Shown: positions 40,523 through 49,195, counted from the stretch's first letter. The stretch: DNA of 64,000 nucleotides from Paenibacillus sp. FJAT-29882 (GCF_001510645.1 NZ_LMVB01000001.1:2862981-2926980), one strand, 5' to 3'. The notes: generated by a model not told the origin, from the letters alone. Numbers and translations are program-made.

Positions 40523-40746
40523 TTAAACTTCCTCCTTTTGGTTATATAAGCAGAATTATCTTTCATCCACACATCTAGGCTACCGCCGCAATACTTGTGC
40601 ATGTAATGACGATTCATATCAATCAATTCGTCTGATACATCTTTGAATTTTTCGATAAGGGATTGAATCATATCGTAAGATTGAGCATCGACTGAGTTAC
40701 GTTGATTTTCAAAGTGTTTTTGAATATCGGTTATGGTGTATCTCAT
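40519..40746 (-). CDS. 75-residue small phage protein
   Basis: MRYTITDIQKHFENQRNSVD... is helical with a basic end (ITKRRKFK). AAGGAGATG ribosome site. Not recognised. Confidence 0.55.
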   Translation of the reverse strand: MRYTITDIQKHFENQRNSVDAQSYDMIQSLIEKFKDVSDELIDMNRHYMHKYCGGSLDVWMKDNSAYITKRRKFK

Positions 40747-40772
40747 GATGGCATCTCCTTATGAGAGGGCTG

Positions 40773-41447
40773 TTAAGCCCCCTGTTTTTTCTTCAATTCT
40801 TTTTCAGCAGAAGCAATCCACCCGTTAATTTTTGTAATGATAAGTTTTGCATCTTTATCAGTGAGTGATTCTATATTGTCAATTTGTAAAGAAGTGTAAA
40901 CGTCAGCATCCGTTTTTCCGCGAAGTTTAGCAAATTCCATAGCTGCAGTTTTCAATAACCCGACATTTGTAGAAGAAACCAATTCTGGTTTGCGGTAAGA
41001 TTCAGCCTTTTCCTGGAATGCATCTGGATCATCTTTATCAGTAGCAATGTTGAACTGTTTTAGGATAAAATATTTCTCGGCATACGTGAGCGCTTTCCCT
41101 ACGCCTTTTTCTCCTGCTATATCCACACCCTGACCGTACCAAGGGCATTCTATCGTTTCATCAGGCTTTTCAGCATTAACCCATGTCATTGTCATTTCCA
41201 ACTCAGTGAAGTAGGTTGTGGTGCGTTTAGTGACGTTTCCATTGTTGTCTTTCATTTCGATTGGCGATTCAAGCACGTTCTTTCCAGTAATCCGAGGAAT
41301 AAGAAGCAATCCTAATTCATCCATCTTGCTTCGAACACTAGCCAACACCTGAGAACTACCAACATAACTGTATTGTTTACCCGACGATTCTTTTTGAAGG
41401 TACGGGACGGATTTGCGGACCTCAACTAATTTTTCGTAAATATTCAT
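40773..41447 (-). CDS. ERF-family single-strand annealing recombinase
   Basis: 224 residues from the ATG at 41447 (AAGGAGTG; ATGA overlap with the Gp157 stop). Signature of ERF proteins: IYEKLVEVRKSVPYLQKE, YSYVGSSQVLASVRSKMDELGLLLIP, ECPWYGQGVDIAGEKGVGKALTYAEKYFILKQFNIATDKDDPD. Anneals complementary strands in phage recombination, working with SSB. Confidence 0.93.
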   Translation of the reverse strand: MNIYEKLVEVRKSVPYLQKESSGKQYSYVGSSQVLASVRSKMDELGLLLIPRITGKNVLESPIEMKDNNGNVTKRTTTYFTELEMTMTWVNAEKPDETIECPWYGQGVDIAGEKGVGKALTYAEKYFILKQFNIATDKDDPDAFQEKAESYRKPELVSSTNVGLLKTAAMEFAKLRGKTDADVYTSLQIDNIESLTDKDAKLIITKINGWIASAEKELKKKQGA

Positions 41448-41923
41448 CGTATACGCACACTCCTTGTTTGAGTTAATGTACACCCTTCAATTAATTCCCC
41501 TTCTTTGAGAGCTGCAAGAATCGCCTTCTTGTCAATTTTCTCAGGCTGAGGTACCATGTAATCAGATGGAATTAGACTTTCATCTTCAATTTCTACAGCA
41601 GGAGGATTGTTCGCAATAGATATGGTTAAAGTTGGACGCTTCACTTTATCTATGCCAGCAACCTCCATTTGATTTTGGAGATACGATTTAATGGATACGA
41701 TCTTGTTTTCAAGAGCTATTCGTCTATCAGCAAACCTTTTTTCCTCCAACTTAATCGCTTCGATAACACCCTGCAAAGAACGAACCAATTTAGCTGAGTT
41801 TTCTGCTTTATCTTCAATTGCTTCCTCGATGGATTCCAACGTATCACGGAATGTGATAGGATCCATTTCCTCAGCCATATCCTGCAACGTATTGTAATGG
41901 GTTGTTAACTCGTATAATTTCAT
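41444..41923 (-). CDS. Gp157-family phage protein
   Basis: 159 residues. LYELTTHYNTLQDMAEE..., helices with AEEMDPITFRDTLESIEEAIEDKAENSAKLVRSLQGV, then KSYLQNQMEVAGIDKVKRPTLTISIANNPPAVEIED. Matches the siphovirus Gp157 family that commonly precedes single-strand annealing genes. Role unclear; it was named for phage resistance in Streptococcus thermophilus. Confidence 0.9.
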   Translation of the reverse strand: MKLYELTTHYNTLQDMAEEMDPITFRDTLESIEEAIEDKAENSAKLVRSLQGVIEAIKLEEKRFADRRIALENKIVSIKSYLQNQMEVAGIDKVKRPTLTISIANNPPAVEIEDESLIPSDYMVPQPEKIDKKAILAALKEGELIEGCTLTQTRSVRIR

Positions 41924-42093
41924 GCGATTTCCTCCTCGATATTTTCCATATCGTGAATTGCAATAAAACGCGCCTTGTACTCCTCTATTTCGTCTTGCTC
42001 CAAATGAGTGAATATTTCAGTCAGTGTTTCTACACTTGGCATGTATCCAGCATCGTGACAGTCGCAGAGATAGAAGAAAATTGACTCAGGCAT
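41920..42093 (-). CDS. 57-residue acidic phage protein
   Basis: From the ATG at 42093: MPESIFFYLCDCHDAGYMPSVETLTEIFTHLEQ..., ending ENIEEEIA. Overlaps both neighbours. Four residues longer if the ATG at 42105 is used. Confidence 0.55.
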   Translation of the reverse strand: MPESIFFYLCDCHDAGYMPSVETLTEIFTHLEQDEIEEYKARFIAIHDMENIEEEIA

Positions 42094-42397
42094 CTGGCAT
42101 ACCATCTAACTGAACATCATCGTCCATGAACTTTTCAAATTCACGAGTTTCGTACAATTTACGCTCTTCGAGAGAGTTGTCATAAAAAGCAGTAATATCG
42201 AATTTTGCATCATAGTCGCGGAAAGAAAACCACTGAGCACCTTTATGTTGGTTGTGTTCCATTAATTCAGTCGGAACCAAGTTTGCAATGAGCTTTTCAG
42301 CTTGACCTATCCCGATGACATTATCAAAAGACATTCTGATAGCTGCACCATTTTCCAAGGCTTTACGGACGATCGCTATTTTTTTTTCGATGTTCAT
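42086..42397 (-). CDS. 103-residue phage protein
   Basis: MNIEKKIAIVRKALENGAAIRMSFDNV... has a mixed alpha-beta pattern with an acidic end. AAGGAGGA-type ribosome site. Seen as a conserved early-region protein type. Function unknown. Confidence 0.6.
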   Translation of the reverse strand: MNIEKKIAIVRKALENGAAIRMSFDNVIGIGQAEKLIANLVPTELMEHNQHKGAQWFSFRDYDAKFDITAFYDNSLEERKLYETREFEKFMDDDVQLDGMPDA

Positions 42398-42409
42398 TTT
42401 TGTTCCTCC

Positions 42410-42577
42410 TTAGTTTTGATAGCAAGCATTTACCGCAGCTTCGATTTCTTTAAGAATCGGATTACCTTTTACTTTTTCAGCTTCAAACCACTTCTTTTTT
42501 TCTTGATCCGAAAAATTTGCGAGTGGAGAGTGTGTATAGATGACCGTATTACCAATGACAGTTTTTTTAATATCCAT
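42410..42577 (-). CDS. 55-residue phage protein
   Basis: From the ATG at 42577 (AGGTGATG upstream): MDIKKTVIGNTVIYTHSPLANFSDQEKKKWFEAEKVKG... It is a small beta hairpin followed by helices. Not recognised. Confidence 0.55.
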   Translation of the reverse strand: MDIKKTVIGNTVIYTHSPLANFSDQEKKKWFEAEKVKGNPILKEIEAAVNACYQN

Positions 42578-42658
42578 TCCCACATCACCTCTTACATCAT
42601 GTTTATGCGGTGATGTACTGTGGACGAACTGATTTAGCAATTAATCGCCTCATTCCTT

Positions 42659-42673
42659 TTCCCATTTTGGGAA
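42659..42673. promoter_or_regulatory. Operator TTCCC-N5-GGGAA (site 3)
   Basis: TTCCCATTTTGGGAA, just beyond the Cro-like stop codon. Same consensus as the two sites at the early promoter, about 240 bp away, a distance that would permit DNA looping by the repressor. Confidence 0.6.
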
Positions 42674-42677
42674 GTTG

Positions 42678-42878
42678 TTAAATAAAAAAAATATCATCTA
42701 ACGAACAGCCTAAAATTTTCGCGGCCTTTACTGCTTTGTTCACTGGTAATTGACGATGACCATTTTCAATCTCATTATACTTAGATGGTGATTTATACCC
42801 TAATAACTCAGCCATTTCTTGTTGTTCTAACCCCTTTTTCAATCGGAGTTCACGGAGTTTTTTATAATTCGTACCCAC
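42678..42878 (-). CDS. Cro-like HTH protein
   Basis: 66 residues from GTG at 42878 (AGGAGGT, 5 nt). XRE helix-turn-helix: YKKLRELRLKKGLEQQEMAELLGYKSPSKYNEIENGHRQLPVNKAVKAAKIL. First gene of the leftward early operon, downstream of the operator-bearing promoter. Confidence 0.85.
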   Translation of the reverse strand: MGTNYKKLRELRLKKGLEQQEMAELLGYKSPSKYNEIENGHRQLPVNKAVKAAKILGCSLDDIFFI

Positions 42879-42896
42879 TTTGTACCTCCTTTCTTT

Positions 42897-42952
42897 TTCC
42901 CATATTGGGAAGGTGTTGACTTTATTATATTTTCCCAAAACGGGAAAGTCAA
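42897..42952 (-). promoter_or_regulatory. Leftward early promoter with two repressor operators
   Basis: TTGACT (42947-42952), 17-nt spacer, TATAAT (42924-42929), a near-perfect SigA promoter. The operator TTCCCAAAACGGGAA (42932-42946) fills the spacer, and TTCCCATATTGGGAA (42897-42911) lies between the -10 box and the Cro-like start. Repressor binding would block initiation directly. Confidence 0.85.
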
Positions 42953-43080
42953 CACTTTTTTTGTCCGTTTTGGCAAATTATTTTTCGTTTGTTTAATTTG
43001 TTTAATCAGAAAGGTAAAATTACATATTATGCACATGCTATAATGGAGCATATTATCGTATTAAAAAAGGGGAAATTAAT

Positions 43081-43425
43081 ATGGCTAGTAAAGAGGATCT
43101 TAAATACGGAAAAAAGATTAGAGAAGTTAGAGAAGCAAATAGAGACACCCTTGAGGAATTAGCAGATAAATTAGACATAAATTGGAGTACATTAGGTAAA
43201 TACGAACGTGGTGAAAGAAAGATTACACCCGCTATATTGGAAAATGTTTGTACGGTGTACGATATTCCCATACTTTTCTTTTTTGGCGAAGAAGGAAAAC
43301 TTTCTGATCGTTTAAAAGACCTAGGGGCTGAATGGGTTGCGTTCGCTGAGGAAATGAAGGAAAAATCCATTACTCCCGAAGAAATAAAGGCAGTATTGGC
43401 ACTAATCAAAAAACATAACATGTAA
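43081..43425 (+). CDS. CI-like repressor (XRE family)
   Basis: 114 residues. Helix-turn-helix at 10-65 (IREVREANRDTLEELADKLDINWSTLGKYERGERKITPAILENVCTVYDI), then a short helical C-terminus (ITPEEIKAVLALIKKHNM). No LexA-like protease domain, so induction probably depends on an antirepressor rather than self-cleavage. AAGGGGAAA ribosome site. Diverges from the Cro-like gene. Confidence 0.85.
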   Translation: MASKEDLKYGKKIREVREANRDTLEELADKLDINWSTLGKYERGERKITPAILENVCTVYDIPILFFFGEEGKLSDRLKDLGAEWVAFAEEMKEKSITPEEIKAVLALIKKHNM

Positions 43426-43612
43426 TCGTTAGACAAAAAACGACATTAAGAATGCTTTGAAATCAACACTAAACAGAAAAATCAGACTAATGTTTGTCGA
43501 AAAAGGGAAACAATAGGTAAATTAATCCACTGACGGAAAACACAAGGAGATGTATAATAAAAATTATACAGCTAAGAACTTATGTTCGTAGTAATTTAGG
43601 AGGCGTGTTTTC

Positions 43613-43750
43613 TTGAAATTTATCGAATGTGACCAACTCGGCAAGGGGAAAACTATCAAAATTGGCAATTTTTTAGTCGTCGGTACAAAAGAAGCAGAGC
43701 CAAAAATAATATTATCAACAGTAATGGAACCAAAAGAAAAAGTTTCATAA
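43613..43750 (+). CDS. 45-residue small protein upstream of the integrase
   Basis: TTG start after AGGAGGCG: MKFIECDQLGKGKTIKIGNFLVVG..., ending KEKVSstop. A compact beta protein in the lysogeny region between repressor and integrase. It may be an excision (recombination directionality) factor, but this rests on position only. Confidence 0.5.
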   Translation: MKFIECDQLGKGKTIKIGNFLVVGTKEAEPKIILSTVMEPKEKVS

Positions 43751-43756
43751 ATACAC

Positions 43757-43790
43757 AAAGGAGAATCTCTATTGATACTCCTTTTTTATT
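43757..43790 (+). terminator. Terminator before the integrase gene
   Basis: AAAGGAG / CTCCTTT hairpin with a 15-nt loop and a T6 tract on the plus strand. Confidence 0.55.
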
Positions 43791-43852
43791 TGCATAAAAT
43801 ACATATTGCTATTCGTGTATAGCCGTTTATATAATTGGGTAGAGGTGTTTAT

Positions 43853-45376
43853 ATGAAGGTTTTTATTTATTTGCGTAAAAGTAGGAAAGATATTGAAGAA
43901 GAACGAAAGCGCGGCGATACATACGATACCTTGAATCGCCACAGAGAGACGCTCTTTGCGTTAATCAAGCACGAGGGGTATGATTTGGCCTTAGAGCCCT
44001 TTGAGGAAGTGGTTTCTGGAGAATCTGTAATAGAAAGACCAGAAATGCAGAAATTGTTAAAACTGATAGAAAACGGCGCTGTTGACGCAGTTGTTGTTAT
44101 GGACCTGGATCGTTTAGGTCGTGGCGACATGTTTGATCAAGGGTTAATAGATCGAGCGTTCCGCTACTCTGGAACCTTATTAATTACGCCAACAGAGACT
44201 TACGACCCCGAATCACAAGAATGGGAATTAGTATTCGGAATTAAATCTCTAGTTGCTAGAGGAGAACTAAAAGCGATTACAAGACGTATGCAAGGTGGAA
44301 GAAGGCATAGCGCTAAAGAAGGTAAGTCTATCTCCAAGAAACCACCATACGGCTACTCAAGAGATGAGAAGTTGATCCTTCATCCTGATGAGGACACTTC
44401 ATGGGTTATAGAAAAAATATTTCAGTTGGTCGCAAACGGATCAGGTAGACAAGCCGTTTCAAATGAACTGGACAAGCTAGGCATTTCTCCACCGAACCCA
44501 GAACGTGATTTTTGGTCACCTAGCATGGTTACTTCCATCGTTAAAAACGAGGTTTATAAAGGTGATATTGTATGGGGGAAATTCAGCTATAAAAAAAGAC
44601 ATGGCAAGTATGAGAAAAAAAGAGTCGATAAAAAAGACTGGATAATTAAAGAAGATGCTCACGAAGCGATTGTTTCTCGTGAATTATGGGAAAAGGCAAA
44701 TGAATCTCACTCGGGTCGCCACCGCCCACCTTCTTATAACTTAGACAAAAAACTTTCCAATCCTCTAGCTGGTGTATTGAAATGCGATATTTGCGATCGT
44801 TCTATATTGGCTCAACCTCGTGTAAACAGAAGAAGCGCAATGATGCGCTGTGTTAACCCTAAATGTAAAGGTGTACAGAAAAGCTCGTACCTTGACATAG
44901 TAGAAGAACGAGTTTTACAAGAGTTGGAGAATTTTATTAGGAAATTCGAAGTGGATTCTCCTGTTGAAAAAAAAGATAATATTATACCGATTAAAGAGAA
45001 AGTAGTAGCAAAGAAGAAAAAAGAGTTAGCAGAGCTGCGCATACAAAAAAATGATTTGCATGATTTTTTAGAAAAGAAAGTGTATGACATTAAAACGTTT
45101 TTAGAACGCCAGGATATTGTGTTAGGAAAAATAAAAGATGTAGAATCCGTTATATCTGAATTAGAAGAGGAAATACAAATAGAACAAATGAAGATCAAAA
45201 ATACAGTCGAATATATTCCAGCTCTCAGAAACGTTGTTGAAGCATATAGATATACTGATGATATAGAAAAGAAAAATCGCCTTCTCAAGTCCATCCTTGA
45301 AAAAGCGACATATAAACGAAAAAAAGATTGGTCAAAACAAGATGAATTCGAGATTCATCTATACCCTAGAATATAA
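43853..45376 (+). CDS. int: Large serine recombinase, prophage integrase
   Basis: 507 residues from the ATG at 43853 (AGAGGTG, 5 nt). Catalytic domain 1-145 with nucleophile Ser10 in YLRKSRKD and the motifs DAVVVMDLDRLGRGD and IKSLVARGELKAITRRMQ. Recombinase domain about 160-265. Zinc ribbon CDICDRS...CVNPKCKG near 305-340. Long coiled coil (385-470) that controls integration versus excision. It sits 17 bp from the yhbH end and about 160 bp from attR, and is the natural agent of insertion at the yhbH core. Confidence 0.96.
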   Translation: MKVFIYLRKSRKDIEEERKRGDTYDTLNRHRETLFALIKHEGYDLALEPFEEVVSGESVIERPEMQKLLKLIENGAVDAVVVMDLDRLGRGDMFDQGLIDRAFRYSGTLLITPTETYDPESQEWELVFGIKSLVARGELKAITRRMQGGRRHSAKEGKSISKKPPYGYSRDEKLILHPDEDTSWVIEKIFQLVANGSGRQAVSNELDKLGISPPNPERDFWSPSMVTSIVKNEVYKGDIVWGKFSYKKRHGKYEKKRVDKKDWIIKEDAHEAIVSRELWEKANESHSGRHRPPSYNLDKKLSNPLAGVLKCDICDRSILAQPRVNRRSAMMRCVNPKCKGVQKSSYLDIVEERVLQELENFIRKFEVDSPVEKKDNIIPIKEKVVAKKKKELAELRIQKNDLHDFLEKKVYDIKTFLERQDIVLGKIKDVESVISELEEEIQIEQMKIKNTVEYIPALRNVVEAYRYTDDIEKKNRLLKSILEKATYKRKKDWSKQDEFEIHLYPRI

Positions 45377-45377
45377 G

Positions 45378-45412
45378 AAAAACCGCGTGAGGTCAATACT
45401 CCGCGGCTTTTT
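45378..45412. terminator. Bidirectional terminator shared by integrase and yhbH
   Basis: AAAAACCGCG / CGCGGCTTTTT hairpin whose loop contains the yhbH stop codon. It is phage DNA, so the phage brings a replacement terminator together with the replacement yhbH 3' end. Confidence 0.7.
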
Positions 45413-46565
45413 GTTCTTCTTTATGAAAGAAAGCTTGTAACGCACGTATGACATCCGATTTTTGTTTTAATATATAATACTTAAACTTTTCTTCTTCGAA
45501 ATCTTTGTATACGCTCATTAGGGTAGAGGGTCTACGGTTGTATTGGTTGACCTCTCCATAACCGAACATATTAGATACCTTCATGAGTTCTTCGACGAGT
45601 TTTACACAGCGGGCGTTATCAGAGGTAAGATTGTCACCGTCTGAGAAATGAAATGGGTAGATATTGAATCTATCAGGGGCGTATTTTGTGTCAACGAGCT
45701 CTAAAGCTTTGCGATAGACGGATGAGCAAATCGTACCACCGCTTTCTCCTTTTGAAAAGAAATCTTCTTCTGAAACGACCTTGGCTTCTGTATGGTGAGC
45801 AATAAATTCTATTTCAACAGATTCATATTTCGTCCGGAGAAAGCGATTCATCCAGAAGAAGAAGCTACGAGCCATATACTTTTCCCAGAGTCCCATACTT
45901 CCTGACGTATCCATCATCGCTAAAACGACTGCTTTAGAGTCCGGCTTTTCGATTTCATTCCAGGTTTTAAATTTATAGTCCTCTTTATAAATCGGATGAA
46001 AACCTGGATCACCACTTAAGGCATTTCGTTTAAATGCAGAGATCATCGTTTTCTTCTTATCGATATTTCCCATCAAACCCGTTTTTCTAATATCATTAAA
46101 TTCAATATCCTCTACTGTGTTATCATCCCTTTCTTTGCGCTGTAAATTTGGAAGTTCTAGCTGACTAAACAATGCCTCTTCAATTTCAAGCATGGTTACT
46201 TCCGCCTCATAATAATCCTCTCCTGCCGAGTCCCCCGCTCCCTGACCTTTACCTGGTCCTTTTTCCGGTGAGCCATCTCTTGCCACTACATCTCCAACTC
46301 GACTTTCTCCGTCACCTTGACCTACATGCTTATTTTTATCATAGTTATAACGGATCTTATATTCATCCAATGAACGAATGGGGATTTTCACGACGTCTTT
46401 TCCATTAGACATGATAATACTTTCCTCAGAAATTAAATCCGGAAGATTATTCTTGATCGCTTCTTGCACCTTTTCCTGATGTCTTTGTTGATCATCAAAA
46501 CCTTTTCGGTGGAGGGACCAATCCTCCTGTGAAATTGCAAACTGATGATTATTCTCTTTCGTCAT
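45393..46565 (-). CDS. yhbH: Chimeric YhbH: host N-terminus, phage-encoded C-terminus
   Basis: 390 residues, the usual YhbH/YeaH (UPF0229) length. Host part: basic Gln-rich N-terminus, [13 protein letters not shown] and a von Willebrand A-like domain ([28 protein letters not shown] with the [41 protein letters not shown]). After NQYN at about 340 the sequence is phage-derived ([12 protein letters not shown]..., [21 protein letters not shown]). The native end lies at 2891. In Bacillus it is linked with prkA and expressed in sporulation and stress. Regulated with PrkA, whose gene is next upstream. Confidence 0.93.
   Translation of the reverse strand: MTKENNHQFAISQEDWSLHRKGFDDQQRHQEKVQEAIKNNLPDLISEESIIMSNGKDVVKIPIRSLDEYKIRYNYDKNKHVGQGDGESRVGDVVARDGSPEKGPGKGQGAGDSAGEDYYEAEVTMLEIEEALFSQLELPNLQRKERDDNTVEDIEFNDIRKTGLMGNIDKKKTMISAFKRNALSGDPGFHPIYKEDYKFKTWNEIEKPDSKAVVLAMMDTSGSMGLWEKYMARSFFFWMNRFLRTKYESVEIEFIAHHTEAKVVSEEDFFSKGESGGTICSSVYRKALELVDTKYAPDRFNIYPFHFSDGDNLTSDNARCVKLVEELMKVSNMFGYGEVNQYNRRPSTLMSVYKDFEEEKFKYYILKQKSDVIRALQAFFHKEEQKAAEY
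45538..45547. repeat. attR core
   Basis: TTGTATTGGT, the second copy of the attL core. Right of it the sequence is host yhbH; left of it phage. The reading frame of yhbH runs through unbroken. Confidence 0.85.
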
Positions 46566-47097
46566 ACACTTTCCCCCCTTAATAGCAAAGCATAATGCGC
46601 CTGCTTATCGGCGACAAGAACAATATGAGCAGGCATAAAGATCACTTTATGATTTTCTTGACAGATTTTCTTGACAGATTGACTTGTGATCTCTGGCCGA
46701 TGACACACAGGCGACTTTATGAAACTTTGACTACTTCTGCCACACTCTTTTTGCAAATATCGAAGTCCGTACAATCATCGCAATCATGATCGTGTATCGT
46801 GCTATACACCAATATTCTATGAATTAGTCTTCTTATTTCTAATAAATTCTCGAACCATCCTTTATCTCCTTGCATATGATACGGTAGTGCGGAAATCTTT
46901 ATAACCCTAATACTATAAAGTGAAACTCCATAGACTTTGCAAATTATTTTCGTAAAAGATTGTATTACTCTATCCTATGCAAGGACACGCAATAATTTAC
47001 AAAAAAATTTTTAAAATAGGCAAATACCTTTAAACTGTACAAGCTTCTAAATATAAAGTTCATTTAACATAATTAAATAGTATGACTTGTCCGAAGC
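46566..47097. other. Gap between yhbH and prkA
   Basis: About 530 AT-rich bases. The yhbH ribosome site (AAGGGGGGAAA) lies at its left end, so its promoter should be here. A perfect 13-bp tandem repeat ATTTTCTTGACAG occupies 46652-46677. A 70-codon open frame (46562-46774, minus) overlaps the yhbH start but runs through this repeat and has no clear family, so it is not called. Confidence 0.5.
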
Positions 47098-47137
47098 AAA
47101 AAGGGATCTGACCTCTCAAACTGAAGTCAGACCCCTT
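47098..47137 (-). terminator. prkA terminator
   Basis: GGGGTCTGAC / GTCAGATCCC hairpin with a T5 tract on the minus strand, directly after the prkA stop codon. The stem is related to the one at 376-424, suggesting a repeated terminator type in this genome. Confidence 0.8.
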
Positions 47138-47143
47138 CTATGA

Positions 47144-49039
47144 TTATCGATTCAATAGACTGCCAACATACTGGAGCAATTCATTTGCAGATGTAGAATT
47201 GTAGCCATGCTCTTCGATTAGCCTTGCCACTACTTCATTCACTTTCTTCAATTGGCTCTCATCTGGTGTTTTCGAAGATGTTGTAATTTTGACAACATCT
47301 TTTAAATCAGCAAATAGTTTCTTTTGAATGGCTTCACGTAGACGGTCATGTGAATTATAGTCAAACCGTTTTCCTTTTCTAGCGTAAGCCGAAATTCGAA
47401 TCAAAATTTCTTCACGGAACGCCTTCTTCGCATTTTCTGAAATTCCAATTTGTTCTTCAATCGAACGCATCAACTTTTCATCTGGAGAAATCTCTTCACC
47501 AGTTAATGGATCGCGCAGTCTCGATTTATTGCAGTATGCTTCGACATTATCGAGATAATTATCCATTAATGTTTTCGCTGATTCTTCATATGAATACACG
47601 AATGCTTTTTGAACTTCATTTTTCGCAATCGCGTCATATTCCTTGCGGGCAAGTGAAATAAAATTTAAATATCTTTCACGTAGCTCAGCTGTAATCGAAG
47701 GATGTTGGTCAAGCCCCTCTTTCAAAGAACGAAGTACATCAAGTGCATTGATCGATGGGTTTTCTTTGCGAATAATCGTCGAAGAAATGCGGTTGATCAC
47801 ATATCGTGGGTCAATTCCGCTCATCCCTTCATCCTGATGCTCTTTTTTCAGCTCATTAATATCCGCTGAATTGAAGCCTTCCACGTTTTCACCATCATAG
47901 AGACGCATTTTCTTAATTAAATCGATATCTCCTTTTTTCGGATCCTTCATCCTGGTCAGAATACTGAACATCGCTGCTACTTTTAATGTATGTGGCGCGA
48001 TATGAACATTATGGACATCGCTTTCGTTAATCATCTTTTCATAAATCTTTTCTTCTTCTGTTACTTTTAAATTGTATGGAATTGGCATAACGATGATTCG
48101 TGAATGCAGGGCTTCATTTTTCTTATTTGAAATGAATGATTTGTACTCGGTTTCATTTGTATGGGCTACAATGAGTTCATCAGCAGAAATCAGTGCAAAT
48201 CTACCTGCTTTAAAATTCCCTTCCTGTGTAAGCGAAAGTAAATGCCAGAGAAATTTCTCATCACACTTCAGCATTTCTTGAAATTCCATCATCCCTCGGT
48301 TTGCTTTATTTAACTCACCATCAAATCGGTATGCACGTGGATCAGACTCCGATCCAAACTCGGCAATCGTCGAGAAATCAATGCTTCCTGTTAAGTCAGC
48401 AATATCTTGAGATTTCGGGTCAGATGGACTGAATGTTCCAATGCCTACCCGTTTATCTTCGGAAAGGAATACCCGCTCAACGATCACATCTTCAATTCTA
48501 TTTCCATACTCCTGCTCAAGCCTCATTAAATTCAGTGGAGACAAATTACCTTCAATGCGAATACCATATTCATCAAAGAAGTCTTGGCGTAAATTTTGTG
48601 GAATTAAATGAAGTGGATCTTCATGCATTGGACAACCTTTTATTGCATAAATAGCACCTGTATCTTTAAGTGAATACGATTCTAACCCTCGCTTCAGTGC
48701 TGAAACGAGCGTCGATTTCCCCCCCGATACCGGTCCCATCAGGAGTAAAATCCTTTTTCTCACATCTAATCGTTTTGCAGCCGGATGGAAATACTCTTCT
48801 ACAAGGCGTTCAAGCGACTCCTCTAATCCAAATAATTGACCACTAAAAAAATTATACTTCCGTGTTCCATTAACTTCTTCTATACCAGCATCTCTGATCA
48901 TGTTATATACACGTGAATGTGCAGATTGCGCAACCCATGACTGTTCTTTGACAATCTCCAAATATTCCGCGAAGGTGCCTTCCCATTTCAACTTGTGCTC
49001 TTCTTCTCTAAATCTCGCAATTTTTCCTAAAATGTCCAT
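47144..49039 (-). CDS. prkA: PrkA serine protein kinase / AAA+ protein
   Basis: 631 residues from the ATG at 49039 (GGGGAGG upstream), the exact usual length. N-terminal AAA+ domain with RKRILLLMGPVSGGKSTLVSALKRGLE (Walker A near 105). C-terminal kinase-like part with DLKDVVKITTS and the helical end YNSTSANELLQYVGSLLNR. Homologue of E. coli YeaG. In Bacillus it is a sporulation-linked protein with reported kinase and, in recent work, protease-like activity. Partner of YhbH. Confidence 0.96.
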   Translation of the reverse strand: MDILGKIARFREEEHKLKWEGTFAEYLEIVKEQSWVAQSAHSRVYNMIRDAGIEEVNGTRKYNFFSGQLFGLEESLERLVEEYFHPAAKRLDVRKRILLLMGPVSGGKSTLVSALKRGLESYSLKDTGAIYAIKGCPMHEDPLHLIPQNLRQDFFDEYGIRIEGNLSPLNLMRLEQEYGNRIEDVIVERVFLSEDKRVGIGTFSPSDPKSQDIADLTGSIDFSTIAEFGSESDPRAYRFDGELNKANRGMMEFQEMLKCDEKFLWHLLSLTQEGNFKAGRFALISADELIVAHTNETEYKSFISNKKNEALHSRIIVMPIPYNLKVTEEEKIYEKMINESDVHNVHIAPHTLKVAAMFSILTRMKDPKKGDIDLIKKMRLYDGENVEGFNSADINELKKEHQDEGMSGIDPRYVINRISSTIIRKENPSINALDVLRSLKEGLDQHPSITAELRERYLNFISLARKEYDAIAKNEVQKAFVYSYEESAKTLMDNYLDNVEAYCNKSRLRDPLTGEEISPDEKLMRSIEEQIGISENAKKAFREEILIRISAYARKGKRFDYNSHDRLREAIQKKLFADLKDVVKITTSSKTPDESQLKKVNEVVARLIEEHGYNSTSANELLQYVGSLLNR

Positions 49040-49195
49040 CTTTAGCAACCTCCCCTTGTTACCTATCAGAGATGAATACTTTAATCTATGCACCGAATCT
49101 GACAAACATGTACAAAAGTTCAGACGAAATGAAAAAGCAATTCGGAAACGCCCCATGTACTATTCAAAAAATTCCCTCCATTAACGTTCACAACG

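Larger units (their letters stand above)
3030..45547. mobile_element. Complete temperate prophage inserted in yhbH, probably short-tailed
   Basis: About 42.5 kb bounded by the 10-bp repeat TTGTATTGGT (3030-3039 and 45538-45547). It holds a serine integrase, a CI/Cro-like switch, replication, recombination, terminase, portal, capsid, tail and lysis genes, all apparently intact. There is no tape-measure, tail-tube or sheath gene. Instead there are a gp4-like connector, a large tail-tube-like protein, an NlpC/P60 plus transglycosylase protein and an LPD38-like giant protein, which points to a podovirus-like virion (inference). The boundary is strongly supported by the split yhbH gene. Confidence 0.95.

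Noticed and set aside
42600-42665. 20-codon minus-strand frame starting MGKGMRRLIAK
   Set aside because: Too short, overlaps the operator TTCCCATTTTGGGAA and lacks a clear ribosome site.
3030-45547. Sporulation intervening element like skin that must be excised to make YhbH
   Set aside because: The lysogen already has an unbroken yhbH frame ending in phage sequence, so excision is not needed to express the protein. The element also keeps full lytic, packaging and lysis genes. Developmental excision remains possible but is not implied.
46562-46774. 70-codon frame overlapping the yhbH start
   Set aside because: It includes a perfect 13-bp tandem repeat read in two different frames, ends within the yhbH ribosome site and has no recognised family. 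Probably chance.
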